Below, piece by piece: positions 1 through 9,687 of a stretch of 23,636 nucleotides of DNA. The position numbers were made by a program, and so were the translations under genes. Source of the DNA: Chara braunii (taxonomy: Eukaryota > Streptophyta > Charophyceae > Charales > Characeae). A model generated the notes under the pieces. The model worked only from the letters and a program-made list of their open reading frames with translations, had not been told where the DNA came from and did no database searches. The stretch lies in contig BFEA01000010.1 in NCBI GenBank assembly GCA_003427395.1, forward strand, positions 664,925 to 688,560, read 5' to 3'. Position 1 is the first letter of the stretch. Each line of letters begins with the position of its first letter.

Positions 1-311
1 ACTAGTGTGTGAGTGAAAAACAAGAGTTTGAGTAGCCCAAATCACAAGTATCCAACATGAGATCATCCATAGAAGAATCGGAGCACTACCTACTACTATG
101 TGAGTGAAAAACAAGAGCTTGAGTAACCAAAATCACAAGTATCCAGCATGAGACATCGATAGAAGAATCGGAGCACTACCTACTAGTGTGTGAGTGAAAT
201 CAAGAGTTTGCGTAGCTTAAATTACAAGTATCCAAGATGAGATCATCCATAGAAGAATCGGAGAACTACCTACTAGTGTGTGAGTGAAAAACAAAAGATT
301 TGAGTAGCCCA
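1..311 (+). repeat. 91-bp satellite array, monomeric subfamily (left edge)
   Basis: Three and a half head-to-tail monomers begin with ACTAGTGTGTGAG-like words at 1, 92, 182 and 272, giving a period of 90-91 bp. Each carries the words CAAGAGTTTGAGTAG, AATCACAAGTATCCA and GAGATCATCCATAGAAGAATCGGAG. The last copy breaks off after GTAGCCCA at 311, where the purine tract starts. The same subfamily, in the same orientation, fills the right end of the window (about 23130-23636), so the intervening material probably lies inside a larger satellite domain. Confidence 0.93.
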
Positions 312-523
312 GTAGGAAGAAAAAAATGAAACAGATGAAGAAGAGGAAGAAGAAGAAGGAGAGGAAGAAGAAGAAGAAGAGGAGGAAGAAGAAGGAGAGG
401 AAAGGAAGAAGGAGGGGAAGAAGAAGAAGAAGAAGAAGAAGAAGAAGACGAGGAAGAAAAAGAGGAGGAAGAAAAGGAATGAGGAGAAGAAGAAGAATAG
501 GAAGAAGAAGAAGAAGAAGTAAC
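312..523 (+). repeat. GAA/GGA-rich polypurine tract
   Basis: This is an almost uninterrupted purine strand made of GAA, GGA and AAG words; 337-448 contains no pyrimidine at all. It lies exactly between the left satellite and the transposon-derived DNA. Tracts of this kind can form triplex (H-DNA) structures and expand by slippage. The long Glu/Arg/Lys or Leu/Ser/Phe reading frames across it are by-products of the triplet repeat and are not genes. Confidence 0.9.
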
Positions 524-1326
524 ATTCTCTTTCTTCCACTCACCTTGTGAATGTCTTGGAGATAGAGTCACAATCTTGATGGGACTTCTTCCTCCTTGCA
601 CAAAACAACTTTTTTGGTTATGGTCTCCTTCTTCTTCAAGCCTCTTTCCTTCCTCTCTTTCGTTCTCCCAAGTTACCACAAGCTTCAACCACCATAGCTA
701 TGGAGTCCTCCCCTCTATGAGGGTTAATGAAACTCCTTCTAGCCTCTCTCTCTTCCTCATACCCAGGGGCTATGGCAGATTACATCCCTAGGGCCAGTCT
801 CCCTATCACTAGTCTCTAGAGCTCCTCTCCCTAGCTCATGACCTTCACCAAACTTCTAAACTAACATGGGTTCCCCTCTCCTCTTTCCAAGTGAAAGAGT
901 GCTCATATGATCTCACTTGGGCAGCATGGGCACTCCTCATGCAATTGTGAAAGTGGCGGACTGAATTCCCAACTTATGTAGGCTGAAACCAGCAGTCCGG
1001 CCAGCCCATGGGCCTCCCCATGTGCCTTGAGGTGAACCGAGGTACCCCTAAGGCAAAATTTCACCACTAGGCCCTTCCGAGGGTACCCGGACCTCTCTTT
1101 GGCCAAGTGCATGCAGTCCGAGTTGTTGGTACCAACTCAGAATGCCTCTTGGCCTACTTCGGCCTCCTTTTCACCTCACAAATGCTGCCCCCTTGGGTCC
1201 CAATGCCCAAGGGGCAACTTTACTTGAGAGAAAAAAGGCCTAGTGAGCCTTTTTCTCGATTTTCTCAGTTTGTACCCCATTTTTGGTAGGCCGAGATATT
1301 TTTTCACGCAGCGGCACATTTTCAGC

Positions 1327-1362
1327 CTTGGATCTAAGATCCACTTGGATCTAAGATCCAAG
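1327..1362. repeat. inverted repeat in element B LTR region
   Basis: CTTGGATCT (1327-1335) pairs with AGATCCAAG (1354-1362). The block is also a short tandem duplication of a unit of about 17 nt that is itself nearly palindromic, so several alternative hairpins are possible. Confidence 0.75.
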
Positions 1363-2636
1363 TCCAACAATATTCCTTACCACCCCCCAATAGCCCTTGC
1401 TTCAATTTTGAGCCCCTAAGTCCACTTTTTCAATTTTTTATGCGTCTGACTCTCTTTTTGGGCCAAATGCACAGTTTTGTCCCTTGCCCTCTTTTGTTTC
1501 TTTCCATTTTGGGCTGCCACCTCATTCCGGAGCTAGCCGTTTTGAGCTTGCTCACAAAAAATAAGGCTAGTTCCTCTCCACCATGAGATCTGATCTCAGA
1601 TTCATGGTCCAAAAGTAAACTGGCTATTTCCCTTTTATATTTTCTCTCATTTTCTTCTTTTTTATTCAGATTTTATTGAGATATGGCCCCCCAAGGGCCA
1701 TATCTCTGCAATCCGGATTGCCCTCCCCCATTCTAGGAGGGATGCGGTCACAGTTGGGACCTTCCAGTCCCTACTGTGCATTTCCTCATAGGCCGGCACA
1801 CTTTCCTCCACTCTTTCTCCTTTTTTGTCTCATTCTCCCTCTTTTTTCTCCCACTTTTCTTTCTTTTTGTTTTATTTCAGTTGTGACAAGTGTCAAACTG
1901 CTGTGCACCCTCTTTCTAGACCTTAGAGCTTCATTCAAGGCCAGATTCATGGCTGGTACTTGACAGTTATATCTCGGATCTCAACAATGGCACCCCCACG
2001 CTCCTAGAGGGCTCCATTTTGCCTCCGTTTGCCCAATTTTGAGCCCCCTTTGCTCCGATTTTCTAAGGACAACCTTTTTCTCATGTTGAGCCTCTTGAGA
2101 CTCTATTTTCTCATGCCTAGCTAGTCCGAGATATTTCGGACTGCTGGGCAACCCTCCCAACATCATTATTTTACTTTCTTTTATCCCCATGACTCTCTCA
2201 CTTGCCTCCACTAGCGTTTGCACTAGTGGTGCTAATATGTCCCACCGTCTAGATCCTTGATCTCGACGGTGTCGTTGCTCGCACAATTATTCCTTATGCT
2301 TGCTCATGGTTCCCTTGGGACATCCCAAGCCCCCGCCACTTTCCCCATACTAGTTCCATTTTTTTGTCTCGCCGAAGCGTGTCCCGTTTTTCGAGTTTTA
2401 TTATTTGGACCCACTTGGTTCCCGACAATATTCCGGACGGTGTCCCATTTTTATTTTTGGCCCCCCCTTGCCCTTGATGGTCCCATCATCTCTACATGAG
2501 TGTCGATTTTTCTAGGTCGTGAGATCTCATATCACGGTTGCCATTTACCGTCTTGACTTGCCCCATGCCGAAATTGCTCTTTTCTAGCCTCTCGGGCTTG
2601 CCGTGGCTCATTTTCCCTTAGCCTAGGCACCCCCAT

Positions 2637-3369
2637 GCAGTCTGTTATTTCTCGGACTGCAGTCCTAGCTTTTCCTAGTTCGACAGCCCCACAACTTGCC
2701 TCATGCCAAAAGAAAATGAAGCGTTAAATTTCTAAGTGCATCCGGGCTCAATATTGGTTCCGAATGCACATAAAATATGTGTTTTCCCTCCCCCATGCAG
2801 TCCGCTGCAACTCGGACTGCAATAGGGGTCAATTCCCTAGCCCCAATGCCCCACAACTAGCCCTTACTCAAAAGAAAAAAAAACGGCCAACTCCAACGCA
2901 CCTAAAACATATGTTTCTCCTCATGCATGTAATCCGTTTTGTTTCGGTTGCATGGGGCCTTGATTTTCTTTGATTTTCTCTGCAAAAATAAAAGGAAATC
3001 AAAGTCCTTTGTAACCGTCATATTCCAGAATGAATCTGGTCACGGATGTATCTCCCCAAGTGACCGTTTTTTACCGTTAAGGTCTTTTTCTCTTTTCTTT
3101 TCTTTTCTCTTTTTTTTTTTAATTTTTTTTTTTTTCTTTTCTTGGATAGTAAGGACCTGCCAGCCCCTACTGGTGGCAGTCCCTACTGACGGCCAACTCA
3201 CTCACTCCCTCTCACTCTTTTCGTCTTATTCTCACACATTTTCTTTTATTTTCTCTTTTTTTTTTAGCATGCCAAGTGTCAAGTGACCGTTAAGGCCCTT
3301 TTCTAGCCCCTTCCTCTTAGCTTTGGCCCTTCCTATGCCCAAGGTGCAGTCTGTTATATCTCGGACTGC
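2637..3369. repeat. recurring GCAGTCYG...CGGACTGC stem-loops
   Basis: Three hairpins with the same 8-bp arms and 8-nt loops lie at 2637-2660, 2797-2820 and 3346-3369; two of them contain one U.G pair. A related hairpin with AGTCCGA/TCGGACT arms is at 2123-2142. The loops differ while the arms are kept. The stretches between them are pyrimidine-rich and show no gene. Confidence 0.7.
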
Positions 3370-3632
3370 AATAATGGCCTTCTCATGCCCATGGGAGTTT
3401 CCCTTTACTTCTATTTTCCTCCCATAGTGGCCCCTCCTACTCCGATTTTCTCCCGGAGGGCTATTTTTCACATGGGGTCTCTTTTGACTCCATTTTTTTG
3501 AGGGAGTCTGATCCGAGATTTTTCAGATTACTCCCATGCCTCCCTCTTCAAGTTTCTTTGCTTTTTCTTTCCTTTTTGACCTTCCCGTTTGCTACCGCTA
3601 GTGCTCGCACTAGTAGTGCTAATACTCTTGAC

Positions 3633-3654
3633 CGTCAAGATTTTGATCTTGACG
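3633..3654. repeat. 9-bp hairpin
   Basis: CGTCAAGAT (3633-3641) pairs with ATCTTGACG (3646-3654) across the loop TTTG. A diverged paralogous segment near 2205-2280 keeps a similar inverted repeat (CACCGT...ACGGTG). Confidence 0.7.
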
Positions 3655-4419
3655 ATGCACCTTGCCTTTATTATTTTCCCTCTTGCGGCGCCGCCGTTTC
3701 TTCTTGGGACTTTCACATGTCCCCGCCATCCCTCCCGTCGGCGGTCCCCGGCACTCCGCCCCACCGACGGTCCCCGGCACTTAGCCCCACCAGCGGTCCC
3801 CGACACTTAGTCCTACCTGCGGTCCCCGACACTTAGTCCCACCGGTGGTCCCCGACACAATTTGCCTCGGATGCCATTATTTTTACTTAGTCCTACATGG
3901 CCCCGGGTGCCTTTCCCCAAGGTGTCCCACGTTCCTCGGGCGTTTTCCGCCCCATGGTGACATCTCTCCCTTGTCTTTTCTCGCGCCTTGCGCGCGCTGG
4001 TTCCCTTTGTCGCGGCCTCCACCCTTAGGCTCCCGTAGGTGACCCCCGAGTTGGCCCCTCATTCTCTATCTTCCCGCGGCCTCCGGGCCGTCCATCTCTC
4101 GATTTCGTCATTCCTTTGTCACTGTAGTGCCGCGTTTGTTGGTCCAAGGGCCCTTTTGGCCTTAGTCTCATTGGACTCTAATGACCCTCCCGACCTCATG
4201 CTACGTTCTATGTGCCCCTGTTCTTGCACTTACTCTCTTACCGTCGCTGGTTTTCTCCTCCTGTGGTTTTCATCCCAGGGCATCACTTCCTTCTGTGGCC
4301 TAATCCTTTGTCTTTTCTCTCTCTTTCCTCCTTGCTCCCGATTTCTCTGTCGTGCACAATTTATCTATATTCAGTCTCTCGAGTGATGGGAAGTTATTCG
4401 GGACCCACCAATCCCGACA

Positions 4420-4433
4420 CATTCCCCCCACTC
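4420..4433 (-). other. polypurine tract of element B
   Basis: The minus strand reads GAGTGGGGGGAATG immediately before the LTR start TGTCGGG. This is the plus-strand priming site expected just upstream of a 3' LTR. The minus strand just before it (about 4434-4460) reads in one frame as D-E-D-I-V-N-E-W-G-E-C-V, which resembles the acidic and Trp-containing tail seen at the other two PPT junctions of this window. Confidence 0.65.
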
Positions 4434-5093
4434 ATTCACGATGTCCTCATCGCGCACCAATCTTTTGTCAGTGGGTTTTGGAGGGATAGACGGGAGAGGA
4501 GGATGAGATGTTATGGGTAGTTAGTTTGTCAGGGTCCATTTTGTCTTTTCTTGCTCCTTTCTCGGGTTTCTTTTAGTTTTCGGCCTTGGGGCGGGGAGGG
4601 GTGTGTAGGGTCAGGCTTTCTTTGTCCTCCAGGCTTCTTATGTCTCATCCATCACTCTTAGGACATCTGACCCCATTTGTCCCATTCATCACCCATAGTA
4701 CATCAAACCCCTTTCATCTCGTTCATCACCCGTAGTACACCAAAACCCCTTTCCAGCTTTCCTGCTGCCCCTGCTTCTTCCCCAAGCTTTGCCATCCCAA
4801 CTACCCTTTGGTTGGTCCTCCTTCCATCCCTTGCCAACCAGGCCCCTTTTTCGGCTTCCGTCACCCTTAATGCCTCTTCTACTTGACTCTTCGGCCCGTG
4901 CAATCCATGCCTCTCGTCGCCCTTTCCTCATTCTCAAGCCCAGCCAAATTCACACGTATTTCCTCCGGGTCATTTTGCCCACCTTTTCTTCTAGTCCTGC
5001 CGGTTTCACATGCATATCTCCTTTCTTATACTCAAGCTTAATTAGTTTTTCATGCATGTTACCCGACCCATTTCCCCAAGCATCTTTTTTTTG
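4434..5093 (-). mobile_element. remnant DNA between elements B and A; no gene recognised
   Basis: This stretch follows the PPT of element B, so its left part should be the 3' end of the B interior. No gag-pol motif survives. From roughly 4620 rightward it is pyrimidine-rich, with repeated CCCATTCATCACCCATAGTAC-like words at about 4640-4745, and probably belongs to the LTR of element A. The B/A boundary cannot be fixed by eye. Confidence 0.35.
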
Positions 5094-5512
5094 GCCATTT
5101 TGCCAGACCTTTTATGCCACAACCAATTACACATACATCTTTCTTATGGACATCTGACCAGGCCTTTTCTCAAGCCTGCGCAAAGTCAATTACACAAACC
5201 TTTCTCTTCCGGACATCTTGCCAGACCTTTTCTCAAGTCTGCGCAAAGTCAATTACACAAGCCTTTCTCTTCTGGACATCTTGCCAGACCTTTTCTCAAG
5301 CCTACGCAAAGTCAATTACACAATCCTTTCTCTTCTGGACATCTTGCCAGACTTTTTCTCAAACCTGTGCAAAGTCAATTACACAAACCTTTCTCTTCTG
5401 GACATCTTGCGATACCTTTTCTCAAGCCTGGGCAAAGTCAATTACGCATGCATTTTTCTTCTGGACATCTTGCCAGACCTTTTCTCAAGCCTGCGCAAAG
5501 TCAATTACACAA
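5094..5512 (+). repeat. 63-bp tandem repeat, about 6.5 copies
   Basis: The word GCCAGACCTTTTCTCAAGCC recurs at about 5157, 5220, 5283, 5346, 5409 and 5472, a constant spacing of 63 bp. Each unit also carries CAAAGTCAATTACACAA and TTCTCTTCTGGACATCTT. Because 63 is divisible by three, all three plus-strand frames stay open and give parallel reading frames of 112-166 codons with a 21-residue periodicity. These are repeat artefacts. The array lies in the inferred LTR of element A. Confidence 0.93.
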
Positions 5513-5560
5513 TTTCCTTGAGCTTGTCTTTTACACGTTTTTTGATCGGTAGATAGCACA
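5094..5560 (-). mobile_element. LTR end of minus-strand element A (TGTGCTATC start)
   Basis: Plus-strand ...GGTAGATAGCACA ends at 5560 and is followed by CCTTCCCCCCACTC. On the minus strand this is a purine tract followed by TGTGCTATCTACC, the expected form of a PPT/LTR junction with a TG terminus. The LTR extends left for an unknown distance. Its partner LTR was not found in the window. Confidence 0.5.
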
Positions 5561-5574
5561 CCTTCCCCCCACTC
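5561..5574 (-). other. polypurine tract of element A
   Basis: The minus strand reads GAGTGGGGGGAAGG directly before the LTR start at 5560. Immediately upstream on that strand one frame reads M-G-T-S-H-F-E-W-G-E-G. From memory this resembles the tail of some plant Ty3/gypsy polyproteins, which would fit a pol 3' end. Confidence 0.65.
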
Positions 5575-6430
5575 AAAATGCGATGTCCCCATCGCATGAC
5601 TGGTTCTCACTTGGAGGTACGCAGACCTTGCCTTGCTAACTAAGTAGACGGATGCCGGCCCATCAGCCCCCAAAAGGAAGGGTGATCAGTTCTCCCCCTG
5701 CTGATAACTCACCTCATCCCCTACCCTAGTCCGACGGTCATTTCTCTGGAGATAGGCATTGTCATTGAGGTGTCTCCTGGCATCTGTTAGGCGGGTCCCT
5801 CCCAGGATCCCATCATACCATAAGCGGCTCCCTCGCGAATCGTTCCTCCCAAGTGATGTTTTCTTGGATCCGGCATCTTCCTTTCAAGAGAGATGGGACT
5901 CTCAATTAGTTTGCGAGTGCAGTTACGAAGACCTCGCGATGGATCCCGGAACGGTTGTAATGATCCGGCAGGGCGGTGTCACTTGCCCTGTGGTGGTTGC
6001 GGCTTCCATCCGGTACCACGCCTAATCCCTCCCTCTGGACAGTGCTGCTCAACTTAATGCGAGCAGCCTTGGTCCATCCCAAGCGGCCGCGCCAACCCTC
6101 TACAGCATGGCGTGTGGTCGGGGAGAAAAAATGAGACTTAGGAAAAAGAATGGCTCTCTTGCCCGTTTGGCTCCACGCCCTTGACGTTTAGGTACTCAAT
6201 ATGAGGCGCAGTTCGAACTCCCCGACTAGAGCTCGTTGTCGGAGTTAGTTCCGGACGGCCAGCATCAGTCAAAGAGAATGATGCCATGGTCCTTCAACCC
6301 TTATTTTCCCTTATGAGAGATAGGTCGCACTGAGACTTTTCCCTTGACCGGTAGAGGTCCTGGGGTTGCGATGCATGCATTGCTATCCCCCTCATGTTGA
6401 GACCTGAGACTAGAAAAAAGGAAAAACTCA
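5575..6430 (-). mobile_element. interior remnant of element A; no gene recognised
   Basis: These bases lie upstream of the element A PPT on the minus strand and so should be its 3' interior. Apart from the short pol-tail-like frame near 5575-5620 I see only stop-interrupted frames, with no integrase, RNase H or chromodomain motif. The right border is set by the start of homology between the two long direct repeats of element C (about 6431 against about 13710). Confidence 0.35.
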
Positions 6431-7159
6431 ATCTCTTGCTATCAGGCAAAATGTTTTCAAAAGAAAACTCAGGTCAACGTAAGTTGACTTATCCTCTGAA
6501 ATCGATACAATCATGCATACCACTCGTTCAGACCAAATCAATAAAGGTTGACTCGACTTTCATCAAACGACGAGACATCGTGAGTTGACTCGCCTTCAGA
6601 CATCACTCATCAACAAAAGGGTAAAAACATGACTTACACGCATAGCGACGCTCAAATGACGTATGATCAAAATATCTTCACTCTATGTGCCAGACGACTG
6701 GACTGTCACGGCTTTTTCGACTCGATGAGATGCGTTGCCAAGTCCTTTCATTCCACCCCATACTGACTGCTAGAAAAGAAGCACGGACAAATCCCAACTC
6801 TCACGTAGAGCTAGGATACCATTGCTTTAATGGTGCCTTCATTATCTTTTTAATTTTGGTGTGAATGCCATCTGCAAGTAATCTGGCTACCACTGTGCAA
6901 GTCAACGACCGTCTTGAACAATCAAATACTCAATGCCTCATTAGGGCCAAGGATCCACTTTCAAATTTTGTTGGTTGCTTTGTCCTCCTGACCCTTGTTG
7001 ACCCTATTGAAAAGGGTTGTTCTCGGACTCTAGTTGTCCAAGCCTTACTCGTCGTATCGACCCTATTGGTCCTTGCTTCTTGTGGCGAGGCCAACCACGA
7101 CAAGAGTGCCTACCCTCACTTTGTTCCAACTGGTAACCATGAATCGAGCTTCTTGTGGC

Positions 7160-7567
7160 TCAATTTTCCATACACAAGTGACCCCTAAGACGACCACTAA
7201 GAGGTATGCTATGGCAGTTTCCTTTAACGCGAGGCGTTAAGAACTTAAGGCTCTTCCGTGAGTAGGCGCATGTCCTTTCCATAGGAGGTGGTCTGGGATA
7301 CCCCTCGTCCTCGCCCGAGCGAACCTCGGATCTCAGAAGTCGGGCTGGCTCCACCACAACAGCATGGTGTCCCCCCTCGTAAGCGGTCCACTCCGAGTCG
7401 ATAGCAGGGTTGGCCCCTAAGGCAACAAACCCCCGCCTCAGATGCCTCCTTGGAAAGGGAAACGCGTCTACCACGGCGGCAAAATAGTCCCTTGCCGCCT
7501 GACGCCAAGGGTAACTTAGACGAAGAAGAAAATTACAAAGAAGAAACTCATTCAGCCAGACGGGCAT
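7160..7567 (-). CDS. unrecognised 135-codon reading frame inside the 3' LTR
   Basis: An open frame starting at ATG (minus, 7567) is kept at the same length in the other LTR (14437-14844). It is in the sense direction of the element and lies downstream of a candidate TATA box at 8208-8215. The predicted protein is rich in Arg and Pro, has a short hydrophobic start (LNEFLLCNFLLRLSYPW), and shows no catalytic motif or family I know. The two copies differ at about nine residues, so there is no sign of amino-acid constraint since insertion. The region is GC-rich and a second minus frame of 87 codons is also open, so chance is a serious alternative. Confidence 0.2.
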   Translation of the reverse strand: MPVWLNEFLLCNFLLRLSYPWRQAARDYFAAVVDAFPFPRRHLRRGFVALGANPAIDSEWTAYEGGHHAVVVEPARLLRSEVRSGEDEGYPRPPPMERTCAYSRKSLKFLTPRVKGNCHSIPLSGRLRGHLCMEN

Positions 7568-7740
7568 AGACAGAAAGGCTCATTCCGGAAAGAACGGGTG
7601 TCCTCAGGAAAAATTTATGTCCAATTATGTGATCGCTTCGTTTTTCGTTGTCTACTGACTTCCCTTCCCTTCAGCATACATACAAGTGAGTGACAAAAAA
7701 AATAATCATCATCCCTTCTTTTTCGTTGACCTGATCAGAT

Positions 7741-7763
7741 CTTTTTTTTTTTTTTTTTTTCAG
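7741..7763 (+). repeat. T tract ending in CAG
   Basis: About twenty consecutive T residues are followed by CAG. The other LTR has a shorter tract broken by C (about 15018-15037), so the run length is unstable. It resembles a polypyrimidine tract plus 3' splice site on the plus strand but may be only a homopolymer. Confidence 0.6.
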
Positions 7764-8207
7764 GCATTCTTCTACTTACCTGCACATCAGATCAAACAAC
7801 AATTTCAAAAGAAGACAATGCAATCCCAAAGTCACGTCAGACTTCCATTCGCACACGTAAACACACATCTCCTCTACCTTTTCAATGAACGTTCAAAGAA
7901 CAAGGTCAACCAAGTGCGGGTTCACACAGGTGTGAAGGGTCTGAGTCAAACTGACCTTGAGTGAAGTTGAAGAGACATCCCACTCAAGACGATCGTGTGA
8001 AATCGCACTCCAGAGAAGACAATTGTCACAACGAGTCGCCCTCAAAGCGATCCACACCACTCCCGGGAACGCTCACTTGCCGCGACACCCTCTCAATACA
8101 CAATCATCTCCCAGTAATCCAATAACACCTTCGCGCCGCCGTCACTCACACCACTTTCAAGCGCACCACTTCGCGGTGCCTTCCTTGTGCCAATACCCAG
8201 TCGCCGC

Positions 8208-8215
8208 CTTATAAA
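8208..8215 (-). promoter_or_regulatory. candidate TATA box of element C (3' LTR copy)
   Basis: The minus strand reads TTTATAAG, in the setting GACTTTATAAGGCGG. The other LTR has the stronger TATATAAG at the same place (15484-15491). The position, 2.85 kb into the LTR in the element's direction, would make everything before it U3. There is no other evidence for the start site. Confidence 0.35.
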
Positions 8216-8234
8216 GTCAACACAAGAATACTAT

Positions 8235-8440
8235 CGCCTCCGCAGTGAAAACTCGGCAATGCTTCCACACCACTAACATAAAACCCAGTGTCGTTGCTGC
8301 AAAAATTCGGCAGCACTTCCGCATCACCGCTGTCAAACCCGACACTGTTGTCGCTAAATTTCGGCAGCGCTTTCGCACTACCGCTGACAAACCCGGTGCT
8401 GTCGCTGCAAAATTTCGGCAGCGCTTCCGCATCACTACCT
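8235..8440 (+). repeat. 54-bp tandem repeat, four copies, in LTR
   Basis: The word CGGCARYRCTTCC recurs at 8254, 8308, 8362 and 8416, an exact 54-bp period. Since 54 is a multiple of three, long repetitive reading frames run through it on both strands and have no meaning of their own. Confidence 0.9.
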
Positions 8441-8507
8441 AGAAAGCACTGTCGCCGCTTCAAATAAAAAAAAAACGGCAGTGCTTCCGCGCCACCGTTG
8501 CCTTGCC

Positions 8508-8760
8508 AAACAGGCAAAGTTTCCCTTGCACCGCTTGTCGAAGACTTGCCGCCGCTGTGCAAAACGGGCAGAGTTTCCCCTGCACCGCTTGCTGAAAAAA
8601 CTGCCGCCTCCGTGCAAAACGGGCAGAGTTTCCCCTGCACCGCTTGCTGAAAAACCTGCCGCCGCCGTGCAAAATGGGCAGAGTTCCCCCTGCACCGCTT
8701 GCTGAAGGCCTGTCGCCGAAGTGCTAAAGGGACAGAGTTTCCCCTGCACCACAAAAAAAG
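8508..8760 (+). repeat. second tandem repeat of about 54-55 bp in LTR
   Basis: Units carry GGGCAGAGTTTCCCCTGCACC followed by GCTTGCTGAAAAACCTGCCG, with GGGCAGAG at 8566, 8621 and 8676 and weaker copies before and after. The other LTR (about 15795-15965) has fewer units, so copy number changed after or during insertion. Confidence 0.88.
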
Positions 8761-8964
8761 TGGCTGTTGACGCCACGCTGCCTGGACAACACTTCCCCTG
8801 CACTTCAAAAATAGTTGCCGCTGCGTAGGCCGCACAACATTTCCCCTTCACACCACTGAGATAGTGGCTATGGCTGCACTCCACAGCTATGGCCTCCTCT
8901 CAACAGCCTGCCCCTTTTCTCTTGCAGACCTCCACTTTAGCTCCACCTCACTCTCCAGCCGCTT

Positions 8965-9085
8965 CGTCATACCAACAGCCAGCATTCAACTAAGTAGAAT
9001 GCCAGCAGCACCAGCCAAAAATGAATGCTGGTTGGCTGGCTGCTGGCTGTTTCATAGCTGGCTGGAGGCTGAGGGCAGCTGCCTT
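8965..9085. repeat. GCTGG-rich inverted repeat region
   Basis: CCAGCATTCA near 8980 can pair with TGAATGCTGG near 9022-9031, and the flanking CCAGCAGC and GGCTGGCTGCTGG words can pair with each other. The region is conserved in the other LTR at about 16180-16300. Confidence 0.6.
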
Positions 9086-9425
9086 GCCCCAACCAAAACT
9101 CGGATCTGAGCTTGGCCCTTGATCTAGATCGCGATCAAGGGCCGGAAAGTCTGTTGTTCCCCTAAGGAAACTAAGTTCAGACCTTTGGTAATGCATCTGG
9201 CCTTCACCCGCGGCCAGACGCAGCTTACCAAAGGCTGTACAAAGCCTTTTTCAGCAGACTGTTGAATCCAACAGTCTACTGTCTTGTCAAAGTCCAGATG
9301 CTTCTAGACTTGCATCTGGATTGAGGCCGCGGTTAAATCCGCGACCGTTTTTTTTTTTCCCCCCAAACTCCTTCTTCTTCTTCTTCTCTTTTCTTTTTTT
9401 TACCCCCTCGTTTTTTTTTGTACAG

Positions 9426-9596
9426 GGGCAGCCCGCCGTTCAGAACGAACGGCCGCCCCTTCATTTCACAGAGTCGAACTGGAGTCAAGCCCAACAGCGC
9501 TTCCTTTCCTATTGCCCCCGTGCGCCTGTACCCGGACGCCTACGGCGCCAGGTGCAGGCGGCGGTCTGCAGCCCGTTGCTCAACCAACGGGCGCAG
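9426..9596 (+). other. exon-like block with splice signals (3' LTR copy)
   Basis: A pyrimidine-rich run ending TTTTTTTTGTACAG (to 9425) is a strong 3' splice site, and CAG|GTAAGT at 9594-9602 is a near-perfect 5' splice site. The block between them is 171 nt. The other LTR has the same signals and the same length (16642-16812). It contains two hairpins (9435-9453 and 9566-9596). All three frames are open or nearly so. Whether it is ever spliced is unknown; it would be antisense to the retrotransposon. Confidence 0.45.
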
Positions 9597-9604
9597 GTAA
9601 GTGG

Positions 9605-9619
9605 CTATGTCTCTCTCTT

Positions 9620-9685
<66 letters not shown>
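9605..9685 (+). repeat. (CT)n microsatellite
   Basis: About 80 bases of CT dinucleotides, with a few TTT interruptions near the start, begin right after the putative 5' splice site at 9597. The matching tract in the other LTR also contains a (GC)n run. Confidence 0.95.

Positions 9686-9687
<2 letters not shown>

Larger units (their letters stand above)
524..4419 (-). mobile_element. LTR (or LTR-derived DNA) of a minus-strand Ty3/gypsy-like element B; left boundary unresolved
   Basis: The right boundary is clear: plus-strand ...CCCGACA ends at 4419 and is followed by CATTCCCCCCACTC. On the minus strand this reads as a purine tract GAGTGGGGGGAATG running straight into an LTR starting TGTCGGGATTGG. 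The DNA to the left has no convincing gene. It has recurring stem-loops built on GCAGTCYG and CGGACTGC arms (2637-2660, 2797-2820, 3346-3369; a shorter AGTCCGA/TCGGACT version at 2123-2142), a 9-bp hairpin at 3633-3654, and a duplicated inverted-repeat block near 1327-1362. Segments near 2205-2280 and 3590-3660 are diverged copies of each other, so the LTR contains internal duplication. I could not find a matching second LTR or the left TG end, so more than one element may be present here. Confidence 0.5.

Noticed and set aside
217-688. Minus-strand frames rich in Leu, Phe or Ser and a plus-strand Lys/Arg/Glu frame
   Set aside because: They are translations of the GAA/GGA tract; composition follows directly from the triplet repeat.
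5094-5512. CRISPR-like appearance of regularly spaced repeats
   Set aside because: Units are contiguous with no unique spacers, and the setting is eukaryotic; it is a tandem repeat. The same applies to 11309-11540.
5052-5556. Three overlapping plus-strand frames of 112-166 codons with 21-residue repeats
   Set aside because: The 63-bp DNA repeat is a multiple of three and keeps all frames open; there is no start context, domain or frame preference.
5759-6025. 88-codon plus-strand frame
   Set aside because: No motif, plus orientation inside the interior of a minus-strand element, and no supporting signal.
7595-7625. Minus-strand CTGAGGA (also near 11771 and 13872 as CTGAAGA) as possible hammerhead cores
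   Set aside because: No stem II followed by GAAA at a suitable distance.
8209-8835. 208-codon minus-strand frame (and 15485-16099 in the other LTR)
   Set aside because: Produced by two 54-bp tandem repeats; other frames are also open, and unit number differs between copies.
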